This document shows, one piece after another, positions 1 through 12,764 of a DNA stretch of 64,000 nucleotides. This DNA comes from a virus. Numbering within the stretch: the first letter of the stretch is position 1; each line of letters opens with the position of its first letter. The stretch spans positions 1 to 64,000 of the IMG/VR virus record IMGVR_UViG_3300020213_000030. One strand, given 5' to 3'. Below the pieces are notes generated by a model. That model worked only from the letters and a program-made list of their open reading frames with translations, did not search any database and had not been told where the DNA came from. A program made the translations under genes and the position numbers.

Positions 1-3104
<3,104 letters not shown>

Positions 3105-3120
3105 TACCTGCCCTGATTAT

Positions 3121-3155
3121 AAAGAAAAAGTGGGATCTGATTTTAACTCCACTTT
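3121..3155 (-). terminator. Possible weak terminator before the vRNAP gene
   Basis: On the minus strand a 7-bp stem (AAAGTGG/CCACTTT, 15-base loop) is followed by TTCTTT, between the lysozyme-domain virion gene and the giant gene. The long loop makes it weak at best. Confidence 0.35.
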
Positions 3156-3187
3156 CACCGATAATCAGGAATTAATCCAGTAGAAAA

Positions 3188-5347
3188 TCAGAAAGGAAGA
3201 TTGGAGTTCGTGTTCGACCGGATCAGGGTGTCCGCGTTGATCTGCTCAAGTGCCCCTTGCATCTGACCCAGGAGGGCTTCATAGAGCAGCTTCGGTCCCT
3301 CGACGTCGACATTCGGGTGGATCTTCTTGCGCTCGGCCGCGTTGAAGTATGCCTGCTGAGCGGCCTGGACCTGCTGCTGCTGCTGCTGGATCAGTGCCGC
3401 GGCGCTCGCCTTGGTGCGAATAGCCTCGAGCTGTGTGATCGAGCCCTTGAGCCGTTCCGCGGGGGTCTTGCCGTCCTTGTTGTAAAACGAGGCGACCAGG
3501 CGGGCGAACTCGCCACCGTCGACAGTTAGCTGCCCAAAAAACCAGCGTGTACCAAACATGTTGCGGTCCACGGCATTCAGCATGAAGGCTGCCGCCATGT
3601 CTGGAGCAAGGCCGTATTTGTTCTGGACCGCAGCCATTTCGCCAGCCATGGACTCTACAGAGAGACCATTGTCGAGCAGGCCATTCTCATCCACGCCGCC
3701 CATGCGCTCGACCATGTCCCGGACGATTTCTTGACGGGTCAGGTTCATATTAGGGCGCTCGACGAGTTCGGTGAGCAGCGACTGATTGCCAAACATGTTG
3801 TCCGACGTAATCGTGTCGAGGATCGTTTGACCCTTGTTCACCAGGAATGTGCCTGCGTTTAAGAAATCCTGGTTCTGCGTCGCAGTGAGATCAGCCGCGG
3901 TAGCTTTCGTGGCCACATCAAGGGCTGCCTGTACCGGGTCGTTGGACCCGCTGGAATTGCTGGAACCAGGGGTATCGAACGAAAGGGCGCTCGTATCGCC
4001 AGACTGGTAAGCCTCGATCGCCGCCTGGAGCTGGCTGTCCGGAACGCTCTTAAAGCCTTCCCATTCTTCGCGAAGCCCGGCCATCTTGCCTTCCATGGAC
4101 TTGGGGCCGGAAAGGCGCTTGTTGACCAGGTGCTGGAAGATTGCGTTCTGTGTGTCTTCGTTGAACACCGTGTCCGGCGACAGACCCATTTCCTTGGCCG
4201 CATCCTGCAGCGTGCTGTTGACGATTTGGAAGCGACCCATGGGAGTGGCAACCCTGCCGATCTGGCCCTTGACCCAGGCGCCGTATTCCCCGGAGAAGTC
4301 ATCGAGCTCGCCGATCGTCTTCGTCGAAACGTCGACGCCGGCGAATGGGCCATTGTCCAACTGTGCGTGCGAGAAGAGCGTTGAATAATTACCAGCACCT
4401 TCGGTGCGATCGACGAGACTGACCAGGCCACTGAGCCCGGGAGGGGTCGCAGAAGCTCCCGGTGTGGTGGTCCCAGCCTGACGTTCCCGAACGGTCTGGT
4501 CGAGGATGAACGCAGCTGGGGATACGTCGCCGCCAAATAGGGCCGGACCCTGAGTTTCGAGAGCGTCCAGCGCCATGGTGATGACCTCCGTGGAGAGATC
4601 AGGGTTCCCACGGATCATCCGTGCTGCATCCTGGGGACTACCTGCCACTCCGACCACCTGGTTGAGGAGCGCCTCGACCTGAAGCCGATCGTTTCTGTCA
4701 AGGTTGGCATCACCCCATTCCTGATGGAGCTTGGCCATCGCCACGCCGGCGATATTGGTGTCCATGGTTCCAGCGTTGACACCAGAAATGCCGGCGGGGG
4801 TAAAACCTGCAGCAGCGAAGATCCCCGCGCTTTCCTTGGTCAATTGTTGTGCCTGAGCCAGGGCTGCAGGAGTATCCTGCGCAGCTAGGGCATCAATCTC
4901 TGCTTGTCGTTGAACGGCAGCCGGGCGGGCCGCTTCGAAGGCCTGGGTCTGATCGTTGGTCCAGACTTGCTGGCTGTTCGCCTCGGCCTGGTTCGCATTG
5001 TTCAGCGAATAACCCTGAGTCAACGTGCTGGTCTGGGTATCTCCCAGCATGTTGCGTCGGTGGGTATCAGCCCACTGGAGATCTTCCGGGGCGATTTGAT
5101 TCCGGCTGAGGCCATCAAAGAGTGTACCACTCTTCAGGGCAGCATCGAGCTCAGCGGGATTGGTGAAAGCCGCAACGCGCGAGACGAACTCGCTCGAAGC
5201 CGCGGACTTTTGGCTGGTATTCAAGCCATCCAGTGTTTTGATGGCACTGTCAAATCCAGTGTCCAGCAGCTGGCCGGCAAGGCGCTGCGATTCCGTTACA
5301 CCGGAAAAATTGGGGGCTGCTACTTCACGCCAAGTCAGAGGAGCCAC
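3188..5347 (-). CDS. Virion protein with lysozyme-like domain (N4 gp51 position)
   Basis: 719 aa. The start is GTG at 5347 with AAGGA 8 bases upstream. Residues ~300-450 resemble the lambda-lysozyme/GH104 type of phage muralytic domain: a Glu in DRTEGAGNYSTLF (probable catalytic acid), a conserved region around GELDDFSGEYGAWVKG, and TPMGRFQIVNSTLQDAA, which matches the family's (A/T)xGRYQxxxxTL motif. The flanking regions are Ala/Gln-rich and helical, with a Gln run near residue 645. It lies immediately upstream of the vRNAP gene in the late operon, so it is probably a minor virion protein that opens the cell wall during DNA and vRNAP delivery. The domain call is from motif recognition. Confidence 0.7.
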   Translation of the reverse strand: MAPLTWREVAAPNFSGVTESQRLAGQLLDTGFDSAIKTLDGLNTSQKSAASSEFVSRVAAFTNPAELDAALKSGTLFDGLSRNQIAPEDLQWADTHRRNMLGDTQTSTLTQGYSLNNANQAEANSQQVWTNDQTQAFEAARPAAVQRQAEIDALAAQDTPAALAQAQQLTKESAGIFAAAGFTPAGISGVNAGTMDTNIAGVAMAKLHQEWGDANLDRNDRLQVEALLNQVVGVAGSPQDAARMIRGNPDLSTEVITMALDALETQGPALFGGDVSPAAFILDQTVRERQAGTTTPGASATPPGLSGLVSLVDRTEGAGNYSTLFSHAQLDNGPFAGVDVSTKTIGELDDFSGEYGAWVKGQIGRVATPMGRFQIVNSTLQDAAKEMGLSPDTVFNEDTQNAIFQHLVNKRLSGPKSMEGKMAGLREEWEGFKSVPDSQLQAAIEAYQSGDTSALSFDTPGSSNSSGSNDPVQAALDVATKATAADLTATQNQDFLNAGTFLVNKGQTILDTITSDNMFGNQSLLTELVERPNMNLTRQEIVRDMVERMGGVDENGLLDNGLSVESMAGEMAAVQNKYGLAPDMAAAFMLNAVDRNMFGTRWFFGQLTVDGGEFARLVASFYNKDGKTPAERLKGSITQLEAIRTKASAAALIQQQQQQVQAAQQAYFNAAERKKIHPNVDVEGPKLLYEALLGQMQGALEQINADTLIRSNTNSNLPF

Positions 5348-5394
5348 GACATTATCCTTGAAACATTATGTCTGTAATCGAGTGGGATTATCAG

Positions 5395-5859
5395 CTAAAT
5401 CGTCCGCGGAGCCAAGCGGTTCTTGTCGATGTAAGCCGCAGCTGCTGTCGGCGACTGACTTTCGGTGAAGGCTCGAGTGCGGCCACGATCTTCCAGGGTC
5501 GTATTGTACGACTGGATCTGGTTCGTGAGGTTCACGTTGGCGAAATCCTTTCCGAACTTAAATTGCTCCTTGGCCAGCTTGTTGGCTTCCCAGGCCTGCC
5601 ACAGCGAGCCAATGGTCTTAAGACCACCGAGCGCCAGCTGGGCAGTATCCATGTTAAAACCAAGAGCACCACCATTGAGCGGCGGTATACCATTATTGGG
5701 GAAGATGTTTGTGTTCGCCGGAGCCGTGGTCTGTGGGGCATAAGCTGCCACAGGGTTCGAAGCGCCTGTGACACCATAGCCAGACAGTTCGCTGCCGGAG
5801 AGTACCGGGGTGGCGCCCATACCAAAGGCGAAGTCGTTTGGTTTGTACATGTTCGTCAC
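5395..5859 (-). CDS. Small virion structural protein (N4 gp52 position)
   Basis: 154 aa from a GTG at 5859; an in-frame ATG at 5850 is an alternative start. The N-terminal half is Gly/Asn/Pro-rich. The C-terminal half has the pattern LWQAWEANKLAKEQFKFGK, then NLTNQIQSYNTTLEDRGRTR, a helical segment seen in small podovirus internal or neck proteins. The GTG is five bases after the upstream stop, so it is tightly coupled in the late operon. The role is inferred from position only. Confidence 0.6.
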   Translation of the reverse strand: MTNMYKPNDFAFGMGATPVLSGSELSGYGVTGASNPVAAYAPQTTAPANTNIFPNNGIPPLNGGALGFNMDTAQLALGGLKTIGSLWQAWEANKLAKEQFKFGKDFANVNLTNQIQSYNTTLEDRGRTRAFTESQSPTAAAAYIDKNRLAPRTI

Positions 5860-5864
5860 CGTTC

Positions 5865-8180
5865 TTAGGTAAATGCGTCTGGCAGTGTGAGGCTGTATTT
5901 TGGGAAATTGTAGAGTAGCTCTCTCGACATTTCCGCGATTTCACTTCCGGTCATTAATGTCCGGGTCAGGAAAGTCGCGGAGCTCTCACTCGGGGGGCTG
6001 TTGCCAGCGTCGATGAGAAGCGTCGGATCAATAACCCCAGCACCATACCCGAAATTTTTGAAAAACTCTTGCTGAATTTTCAAAGTTTCAGCCGCGGCCT
6101 TTTCAATATAATCCAAAGCCTCAATTTGGAGGGCCATGGTGCTCTTGTTTATCGAGTTGGTGAAACCTTGGCCAACAGCACTGGTGAGCGCCAGCAAGTT
6201 GTCGACCCTGAGTAGATCACTCCAGTTGATGGTAAGTGCTCCGGCGGCCTGCATACTGGAGGCCGCAGAGCCAATGGCAAACATAAGCACGGCCCCAACG
6301 ACCGGTCCAATAGGGCCGAGGCCTGACAGGAGAGGCTCCAGGAGCTGCATCAGGATCATCGCAGCCAGGGCATTGATGACCGCGCCGGCGATCGCCGCGG
6401 TCATTCCGGAGAGACCAAGGGCAGTTCCCAGTGCAAGGTGTGGGCCGAGGAGTCCGAGACCTGCACCGCCGGTGAAGATTACACTTACAGCGGCAATGAC
6501 GACGATGACGATGACCTTGAAGAACCAGGTTTCCCACCATTCCTCGACGTCGATCTCGTAACAGTTGAAGACGATATAGACACAAAAAGTTGCGACCTGC
6601 GTTGATTGGATCAGCGGCGTTGCACGCCAGGTCCCATAATGGAGAGGAATAATGAAGCCCGATTCTTTAGGGTCATCAAGCGCTGTCCAGGCGGTTGTCT
6701 CTACGGCATATGAGCTATAGACAAAATTTCTATGTATCATCCCGGCAACCTCAAGGTAGCTGTGGATGCTGGCCGTCTGCTGCCAATAGAGACGGAACGT
6801 CTGCAGGTTGTCATTCCCGGTAATGGGTGGCTGCTGGGTGAACCAGAGATCCCCAACCTTGGCCCCCGGCTTTCCGAGGCCGGCGCCATATGCTTTAGTG
6901 ACAAAGTTCCATTGAAGACGGATGTCATAGGACGTTGAAAGTCCTGTGGTGCTGGTGATCCGGGTCTCATTGGTAGGCATACTCTCTACGGTGGTATTGC
7001 CCTCAGCGATCCAGAGTGGATATGCGTCAGTGCCTCGCAGCTGACTTCGCCGAAGATCATCGAAGAACTGGTAGAGGTAGCGTTTACCGGAGTTGTCAAC
7101 GGTATTGAGGGAAACTCCGAGGACGATGTAGGCGTGGTCGATGTCACCAATACTTGGGTTTGCCGCGAGCTGGGTAATCAGTGCCTCGAGACGGGATCCG
7201 CTGGTGAGCTTCTTGTAAGCATTCTTGACCTGGGCATAGGCGGACGGCTCATTTGTTTCCGACAGAAACGCATTATTAAGGCGGATGGGGAGGAACGGGA
7301 AGAAGTCACCCTGAGCCGCGCCAGGGGAAATTAGGGCATCAAATTCCGTCGTTCCAGCAACTGCGTAAATGAATACGTCCCGGGCATCGATGGCTCTCTC
7401 AACCATCTGGGTGTCAATGCGCCAGGACCTGTTTTCAGACAGGTCCACCATATGGTGCATGGTTTCAATCGAGCCAGTTACCATGGTGGACGTCGTAGAG
7501 ATTATGACCGATCGACGATACACCTTATCGAGGATGCCGTCGTCTACTAACGTCCAACCCGCGGTAGAGGGGTAGGGTTGCCCAATGGCGAGATTAGTGG
7601 TGGTACCACTGATCAGAGAGCCGGCGATATCGTCGGCTATAACGCCGTAGTAGGCGTAGAGATACCAGGCCGTGGTACTAAAACTGGGGTTTGCAAGCGT
7701 GATGAGCACGATGTCATCTATTGCAAAAACCAGAGTGGCTGTAGTTCCCGCGGCGTTGATCGAGTAGGTCCAGGGGAGGGCCATGTCACCAGGTCGATTT
7801 TCCCGGATCCAGCGCAGCACCCAATATCTTGAACGACCCTTGGCAAAGAAATAACTCTGTGTGAACCAGATAGGCGTAGCCAGGATCCCAGAGACAATGC
7901 CTTCGACCGTTATTGGGCTTGTGTAATCACCAGCGGATTCAATATTGCCAGTAGGCAGGCCAATGAGACCATAATTGGTCGGATCCGCTGCCCATCGGTA
8001 AAAGGACCGCAGCTGCAGCGCCGGCCCACGCAGGTATCCTTCTTTCAGCGTCTCGGTGATACCACCAGGCTTTGGTGAAATCTGCTGGCCAACCACTAGG
8101 GTCTTCAGATAGTTCGCTCGTTCAGCGATGCTACCCGCAAGGTTGTAAACCACCGAGGCGACTGTGACTTGATCGCCCAC
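5865..8180 (-). CDS. Large virion protein with hydrophobic C-terminal region (N4 gp53 position)
   Basis: 771 aa from a GTG at 8180, six bases after the upstream stop. Residues ~1-540 look beta-rich and soluble, with many Trp, Tyr and Thr. Residues ~545-655 hold several hydrophobic Gly/Ala-rich segments (starting VIVIVVIAAVSVIFTGGAG), long enough for three or four membrane passes, followed by a helical tail. A virion protein with potential membrane segments, encoded beside the lysozyme-domain protein and vRNAP, is a candidate for the ejected channel through the cell envelope. I do not recognise a domain, and the function is inference from context. Confidence 0.6.
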   Translation of the reverse strand: MGDQVTVASVVYNLAGSIAERANYLKTLVVGQQISPKPGGITETLKEGYLRGPALQLRSFYRWAADPTNYGLIGLPTGNIESAGDYTSPITVEGIVSGILATPIWFTQSYFFAKGRSRYWVLRWIRENRPGDMALPWTYSINAAGTTATLVFAIDDIVLITLANPSFSTTAWYLYAYYGVIADDIAGSLISGTTTNLAIGQPYPSTAGWTLVDDGILDKVYRRSVIISTTSTMVTGSIETMHHMVDLSENRSWRIDTQMVERAIDARDVFIYAVAGTTEFDALISPGAAQGDFFPFLPIRLNNAFLSETNEPSAYAQVKNAYKKLTSGSRLEALITQLAANPSIGDIDHAYIVLGVSLNTVDNSGKRYLYQFFDDLRRSQLRGTDAYPLWIAEGNTTVESMPTNETRITSTTGLSTSYDIRLQWNFVTKAYGAGLGKPGAKVGDLWFTQQPPITGNDNLQTFRLYWQQTASIHSYLEVAGMIHRNFVYSSYAVETTAWTALDDPKESGFIIPLHYGTWRATPLIQSTQVATFCVYIVFNCYEIDVEEWWETWFFKVIVIVVIAAVSVIFTGGAGLGLLGPHLALGTALGLSGMTAAIAGAVINALAAMILMQLLEPLLSGLGPIGPVVGAVLMFAIGSAASSMQAAGALTINWSDLLRVDNLLALTSAVGQGFTNSINKSTMALQIEALDYIEKAAAETLKIQQEFFKNFGYGAGVIDPTLLIDAGNSPPSESSATFLTRTLMTGSEIAEMSRELLYNFPKYSLTLPDAFT

Positions 8181-8185
8181 GACTA

Positions 8186-8797
8186 TTAACTGCCCAGAGC
8201 GTTCGCAGCACGGATGGCTATGAGCACTTCATCCAGGTTGGCGTTGCTGAACTGGGCGGGAGCCAGGAGGCCTTCGTCGATCGTCTTCTGCGTGATCCAG
8301 GCGTCAGAGAAGATCTTCGCCACCTTAGTTTCGGCGTCACGCTGGTAGGAGTCGATCTGCTGGGTATATAGATCCTTCTGTTTGCCAACAGCGCCGACGA
8401 CTGTTGTGACGTTATCGGAACGAGTGTTCATGGTCTGGGACCGCTGCACTTCCATCTGTTCGATGAGCAGTTTTTCCTGCGCTGGCAGGATGGTCGTGTT
8501 GGTGATCGTAAGACCGTTACCCTGCAGCACCAGGTTGGCGATCTGAGCTTCGGCGGTGAGATCAGACCAGTAGGCCTGATCCGCACCAATGAGGAACTGC
8601 TGCGCTGCCCCGAGAGCTGCACTGACGATCGCGGTGTACGCTTTGGTGTACTCGGCACCGGAAATCCGGTTGGCCTCATACTCGACCTTGAGGTGAGCTA
8701 CGAGGCTCACCATCAACTTGTCGAACACACCCTCACCGCCGACAGAGCCGGTGGTGAGGTCAAAGATCGTCATCTTTACGGGAGATGCAACGGGCAC
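8186..8797 (-). CDS. Virion protein, head-tail/tail type (N4 gp54 position)
   Basis: 203 aa. The start is GTG at 8797 with GGAG seven bases upstream. The sequence VFDKLMVSLVAHLKVEYEANRISGAEYTKAYTAIVSAALGAAQQFL fits a family found next to capsid genes in N4-like and phiEco32-like podoviruses: a short N-terminal segment, a helical body, and repeated heptad-like helices to the C-terminus. A copy of the dispersed palindrome lies just upstream. The exact structural role is unknown. Confidence 0.6.
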   Translation of the reverse strand: MPVASPVKMTIFDLTTGSVGGEGVFDKLMVSLVAHLKVEYEANRISGAEYTKAYTAIVSAALGAAQQFLIGADQAYWSDLTAEAQIANLVLQGNGLTITNTTILPAQEKLLIEQMEVQRSQTMNTRSDNVTTVVGAVGKQKDLYTQQIDSYQRDAETKVAKIFSDAWITQKTIDEGLLAPAQFSNANLDEVLIAIRAANALGS

Positions 8798-8807
8798 AGT
8801 CTTACTC

Positions 8808-8823
8808 CATTATCAGAATAATC
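8808..8823. repeat. Dispersed palindromic element, single copy
   Basis: CATTATCAGAATAATC, a near copy of the consensus CATTATNNNGATAATC, in the 43-base gap between two virion protein genes. Confidence 0.7.
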
Positions 8824-8840
8824 AGGGGTGGATTAAATAA

Positions 8841-9674
8841 TCAATCCATGCCCTTGGCAGCTGCCTGTGTGGCGGCAAGACGGGCGAGTTCCTGGGTGGT
8901 GAGCTGCGGGAGCACCTCGAGAGCAAACTCACGGGCCATGGAGGTTTCGATTTGCTCCTTGCCGTTGACCTTGCGGACCTTGATCTGCAGGAACTCCCGG
9001 TTCTTGAGCTGCTGATAGATGATGAAAGGGAGGTGGTAGCCGTTCTCGGTCTGCTCGCCGTAGGGAACGAACTTCCGGACGGCGCCAAGGAACGAGTTGG
9101 CGACGGTGAAAATCTCGCCCGGCAGATCCTTCTTGGCCGGGTTGAGGTTCTGGATGCGAACCCGGACCAGCTTCATCTGCTCGGCGTAGAGTTGTTGACG
9201 GATACGCTGCTTGGCGGCGATTTTGGACTCTTTGATCGACGCAGGAGCCAGAGGGGCCGCAACGCCGATTATGCTGTCTTTCAGAGTTGCAATCTGGGCT
9301 TCCAGGGCTGCGATTATATCGTTCTGGTTCGCCGATGCGGCCGATGCGTGGGTCTGGCCTTCGTCGTTTTGGCTGATCCCATCGGGGTTATCGGAGTTGT
9401 CGTCGTTTTCCTGAAGGGCCTCACCCTCGAGCCTGGCATTGATCTTGCCCTTGAGGGTCTCGGCGCTGATGTTGTTCGAGAACGAGATACCCATCAGCCG
9501 GGCACGGCTTTTGAGCATGTCGAGCTCAGTCACCTGAAGTGCCTCATCTTCATCATCGGGCTCTTCCACAGCAGGGAGCGTGGGTGTGGGTTTGGTTGTC
9601 TCCGCGGCATCCTGTTCGGCCTTGGCCTTCAGGACATCTGCAAATAGGTTCTCGGAACTGCTGGGGTTGGGCAT
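8841..9674 (-). CDS. Virion-associated protein (N4 gp55 position)
   Basis: 277 aa. ATG at 9674 is chosen because AGGAA lies seven bases upstream; an in-frame TTG 15 bases earlier lacks such a site. The N-terminal ~110 residues are acidic and low-complexity. The C-terminal half has a conserved look: KLVRVRIQNLNPAKKDLPGE, then FVPYGE, FLQIKVRKVNGKEQIETSMAREFALEVLPQLT. This resembles a protein class encoded beside N4-gp56-type capsid genes. The stop is followed by the dispersed palindrome. Its role in the particle is not established. Confidence 0.6.
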   Translation of the reverse strand: MPNPSSSENLFADVLKAKAEQDAAETTKPTPTLPAVEEPDDEDEALQVTELDMLKSRARLMGISFSNNISAETLKGKINARLEGEALQENDDNSDNPDGISQNDEGQTHASAASANQNDIIAALEAQIATLKDSIIGVAAPLAPASIKESKIAAKQRIRQQLYAEQMKLVRVRIQNLNPAKKDLPGEIFTVANSFLGAVRKFVPYGEQTENGYHLPFIIYQQLKNREFLQIKVRKVNGKEQIETSMAREFALEVLPQLTTQELARLAATQAAAKGMD

Positions 9675-9709
9675 GTGAATTTCCTGCAAAATGTGGGTCG
9701 GAGTCTATG

Positions 9710-9739
9710 AAAAGAGGGAGAGAAGTGACTCTCTCCCTC
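9710..9739 (-). terminator. Rho-independent terminator after the capsid gene
   Basis: On the minus strand a perfect 10-bp stem (GAGGGAGAGA/TCTCTCCCTC, 6-base loop) is followed by TTTTC. It lies downstream of the capsid stop and before the next virion gene, so it probably attenuates read-through and keeps capsid mRNA high relative to later genes. Confidence 0.75.
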
Positions 9740-9768
9740 CTGTGTTTGCTATCTGGATCCGCCGCCTA

Positions 9769-10971
9769 TTAGATAGGCGCGACGGTCTTAATGAGGCCGA
9801 TACGCTCGGGCCGCTTGACCAGGATGCCGTAGTACCACTTGATCGAACTGAAGCCGGTTTCGCCATACGGGTCGTTGCGGTCGGCGGTCTCTTTGCCGGG
9901 CATCTTGGTCATGACCGAGAATTTCACGGTCTTGCCGTCGGTCTGGAAGCCGATCGTGGTGAACGAGTCATCACCGATGACGAGCAGCGGGAACACGTCG
10001 TAGTTGCCACCGGTGTTACGGTAGCCAAGATTGCCGCCGGTTACGGTTGCACCAACGTCTGCCCAGTGCAGCATTTCCGGAACCTGAACGATGCGGAACG
10101 CATCGATGGTGCCAATCTCGCCGTTGAGGATCGTGCCGGCGTCGCCGTACTGCTGGACCGGGATGAACGCCGGATTCGTGAAGGTATCCTGCATCGCCTT
10201 GAGTAGGGGAACCAGTTCCGAACCAGTGAACATTACGCGAGCAGCCGGCAGCGTCTTGGTGTCGACGAGACGCGAACCGGTGATGATCTTGGTCTGCTTC
10301 GGGGTACGGTTGTCCATGAGCAGCTGATCGAGACGCTGGAAGTCAGCGTAGTCGACCACGGAAGGCGTAGCACCTTCACCGGTGATCGTGCCGTTGGTAG
10401 TCGCAGCGCCGGCGTAGAGGATGACACCAGCGTTGGTGAGCAGGTCCTTCTGAAGCACGGCCTCGGTGATCTGCGTCGCACCATTGACGAGCTCGCGACT
10501 CAGGTGGTTCATCAGCTCATCGTCGGAATCAAAGTCGAGCGCCTCGGCAGTGAACTCGGTGAAGAAACCGAACTTGCTGATCGAGCCTTCACGCTGCAGA
10601 CGGGTGAAGCCAACACGGTTCACACGGCCGCCGGCCTCGGACAGGACCGGGAGCTTGGACGCGATTGTGCCAATGTCCTTGGACGAACCATAGAGGTTGC
10701 CATCGACGATCGTAGCGCCGGCGGCGTCGATGCCCATGTCGTTGACGTTGCGTTCGTCTAGCAGCGGGACGTACTCGTAGACCTTTATGGTCTTGCCGAA
10801 GTGCTTGGGCATATTCATCGTCGAGGCGAGCGGCATGAAATACTGCTCTTTGCGGGCCTCGATGATCGCCTTCTTCAGCCAGAAAAAGGTCTGCATCTGG
10901 GCAGAGCCCGTAAGGTCCACGTCCGAACGAGTGCCACCCGGAGTCAGGGTTGGTGCATTATAATTCAGCAT
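9769..10971 (-). CDS. Major capsid protein, N4-gp56 family
   Basis: 400 aa from ATG at 10971. It forms the icosahedral head shell. Family landmarks visible along the protein: [13 protein letters not shown] near the N-terminus, [85 protein letters not shown], and near the end [13 protein letters not shown] and [10 protein letters not shown]. The length is normal for the family. It lies between the scaffold-like gene and minor virion genes and is followed by a strong terminator. This is the clearest family assignment in the late operon and anchors the N4-type classification. Confidence 0.93.
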   Translation of the reverse strand: MLNYNAPTLTPGGTRSDVDLTGSAQMQTFFWLKKAIIEARKEQYFMPLASTMNMPKHFGKTIKVYEYVPLLDERNVNDMGIDAAGATIVDGNLYGSSKDIGTIASKLPVLSEAGGRVNRVGFTRLQREGSISKFGFFTEFTAEALDFDSDDELMNHLSRELVNGATQITEAVLQKDLLTNAGVILYAGAATTNGTITGEGATPSVVDYADFQRLDQLLMDNRTPKQTKIITGSRLVDTKTLPAARVMFTGSELVPLLKAMQDTFTNPAFIPVQQYGDAGTILNGEIGTIDAFRIVQVPEMLHWADVGATVTGGNLGYRNTGGNYDVFPLLVIGDDSFTTIGFQTDGKTVKFSVMTKMPGKETADRNDPYGETGFSSIKWYYGILVKRPERIGLIKTVAPI

Positions 10972-11011
10972 TTTGAAAATTCCCTTGCGGGACCAACCCG
11001 GTTACTCGAAC

Positions 11012-12322
11012 TCAGAGGCGGTCCTTGAACTGTTTCAGAAACTCGTCGTCTGCCATCTCTAGCGGATTAACGAGGGCGCCTGACTTGCGGGCTGGCGTCG
11101 TTTTGGTTGACGCTGCTGCCGCAGCTTTGTCACCATTCTGAACCTGGGCCTTCGGAGCTGCGGTGCGAGTCGCGATCACTTGGGGCTGCGGGGTATCCCC
11201 CGACAGTGTCTGGATCGGCACTTGGATCGTCTTGAAGCCGTTAGTGGCCTGCAGATGATCCCCGGCAAGCTTATAGGCTTGTAGGAACGGCGTAGTCGGA
11301 GTGATTCGGCCGAACATCTTCTGACGGTCGATCTCAGCAACGATTTGGCTGTAGACACCATTTTCGCGCTGGGATTGGATAACCCCTAGAACCTGCGGCG
11401 ATTCGAGGAGAAGCGCTTTGCTCTCCGCGTCCCACGTCTGGTTGATAACTCGAAGCGTCTCATTGCCGCTGGGATTGGACTGAACGTCTCCGAGCGCCTG
11501 ATGAAACGCCATCTCCTTGTCACTGACAGAGTGGCTCTTCGGAGTGTACTCTGCATTATCTCCGATATTCAAGTCAAGAGGGTCGATGCCCGATTCCTTG
11601 ATTAATTTCTTAATCGCGTCCGGATTTTTGTTGTTAATGTCAATCAGAAACGACAGCTTGCCCTCGTCGAGCAAGTTGGCCTTCTCGAGCATTTTCAGAG
11701 TTTTCAGGGCCGGCTGCAGGTCCTGGATCTTCCGGCCGTAGCCGGCGCCCATCTGCATCAGACGGAGTGCCTCTTCGGGAGTGTTCAGCTTGATCTCACG
11801 CCCGTTCGCCTTGAACGGCGCCATGACCTGCTTGAAAAACGCCTCGTAGTCGACAGGCTTTTCCGCGACTTTTGCGGCTTCAGCTGCGGCGACGACCTTA
11901 GGATCCTTTGGGTCAACAACTGCGGCAGCGGCTATTTTGGGCTTGCCGTTGGCATCGAGCTCTACAGCTGCATCGACTTTGCCACCGTCCTTTGTGCCCT
12001 TGGTCTTGTCGGCTTCCTTGGCTGCGGTCAGCTCGTCGGCGGATTTTTGTTCGGGGGTCTTGGCATCTTCAACAGCTTGAGCAGCAGCCTCAGTGGCCTT
12101 CGCGGCTTCATCGGCAGCTGCCTTTTCCTCATCGGTCTCGGGCTCAGCAACAACAACAACGGCAGTAGCGGCAGTCTCTGCTTCGGCGACTAGTTCCTCT
12201 GGGGTCTTGGCGGCAGGGGCTTCAGTTTCATCCGAAGCCACGACTTCAGGCGCATTGATGTTCAGAAAGTCGTCATCCGACATCCCGAGGTAGTCTTTGG
12301 TCGTAGCTTCGGAGGTTGTCAT
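11012..12322 (-). CDS. Probable scaffolding protein (N4 gp57 position)
   Basis: 436 aa from ATG at 12322, directly upstream of the capsid gene. Residues 1-160 are extremely Ala/Glu/Lys-rich, charged and low-complexity. The middle has conserved-looking segments (NPDAIKKLIKESGIDPLDLN, then SHSVSDKEMAFHQALGD and INQTWDAESKALLLESPQVL). The C-terminal tail is again low-complexity and ends with a short charged motif, EFLKQFKDRL. High charge, helical content, position next to the capsid gene and a terminal charged helix all suit a scaffold. The assignment is by context, not by a recognised domain. Confidence 0.6.
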   Translation of the reverse strand: MTTSEATTKDYLGMSDDDFLNINAPEVVASDETEAPAAKTPEELVAEAETAATAVVVVAEPETDEEKAAADEAAKATEAAAQAVEDAKTPEQKSADELTAAKEADKTKGTKDGGKVDAAVELDANGKPKIAAAAVVDPKDPKVVAAAEAAKVAEKPVDYEAFFKQVMAPFKANGREIKLNTPEEALRLMQMGAGYGRKIQDLQPALKTLKMLEKANLLDEGKLSFLIDINNKNPDAIKKLIKESGIDPLDLNIGDNAEYTPKSHSVSDKEMAFHQALGDVQSNPSGNETLRVINQTWDAESKALLLESPQVLGVIQSQRENGVYSQIVAEIDRQKMFGRITPTTPFLQAYKLAGDHLQATNGFKTIQVPIQTLSGDTPQPQVIATRTAAPKAQVQNGDKAAAAASTKTTPARKSGALVNPLEMADDEFLKQFKDRL

Positions 12323-12328
12323 GGCTGG

Positions 12329-12661
12329 TTATTCCATTTCTACCGAGCGCAACTCGTCGAGCGCTGCATGCATATCCGGAAGCTCCCGATCTGCTACGGC
12401 GCCCATTTGGACCATCATCGAAAGATAGCGTTTCATGTGGCCGGTGGCTTGAGCCATGGCCAAAGCATCGGCACGTTTGTTCGAGTCGAGTATTGGGTCG
12501 GCGGAGAGCTGGACCAGGCGGGCGGCCTCGGTCGTAAAATAGTGATCGAGGAAGAGCGTTTTGAACTCATGGTTGCCAGCGAGTTTGATCGCCATGTTGC
12601 GGCGGGAGACCAGGTCCTCGGCATCCTTGATGCCCTGCTCGAGGTCTTGTAGTTCTGACAT
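12329..12661 (-). CDS. Small conserved head-assembly protein (N4 gp58 position)
   Basis: 110 aa, all-helical, from ATG at 12661. It is six bases from the downstream scaffold-like gene and lies between it and the portal gene. The pattern LEQGIKDAEDLVSRRNMAIKL, then EAARLVQLSADP, recurs in small proteins found in this slot in related podoviruses. No function is known to me; an assembly or head-completion role is inferred from position. Confidence 0.55.
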   Translation of the reverse strand: MSELQDLEQGIKDAEDLVSRRNMAIKLAGNHEFKTLFLDHYFTTEAARLVQLSADPILDSNKRADALAMAQATGHMKRYLSMMVQMGAVADRELPDMHAALDELRSVEME

Positions 12662-12748
12662 TTGAATTCCTTGGGTTTTGTGGGTTGTACAATTATAAGT
12701 TTATCCCCGGCGATAATGCCGCGTCAATACCTATGATAAATTTAGAGC

Positions 12749-12764
12749 CATTATGCTGATAATC
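12749..12764. repeat. Dispersed palindromic element, single copy
   Basis: CATTATGCTGATAATC, overlapping the last two bases of the portal stop region, in the ~100-base AT-rich gap between the portal gene and the next late gene. Confidence 0.75.
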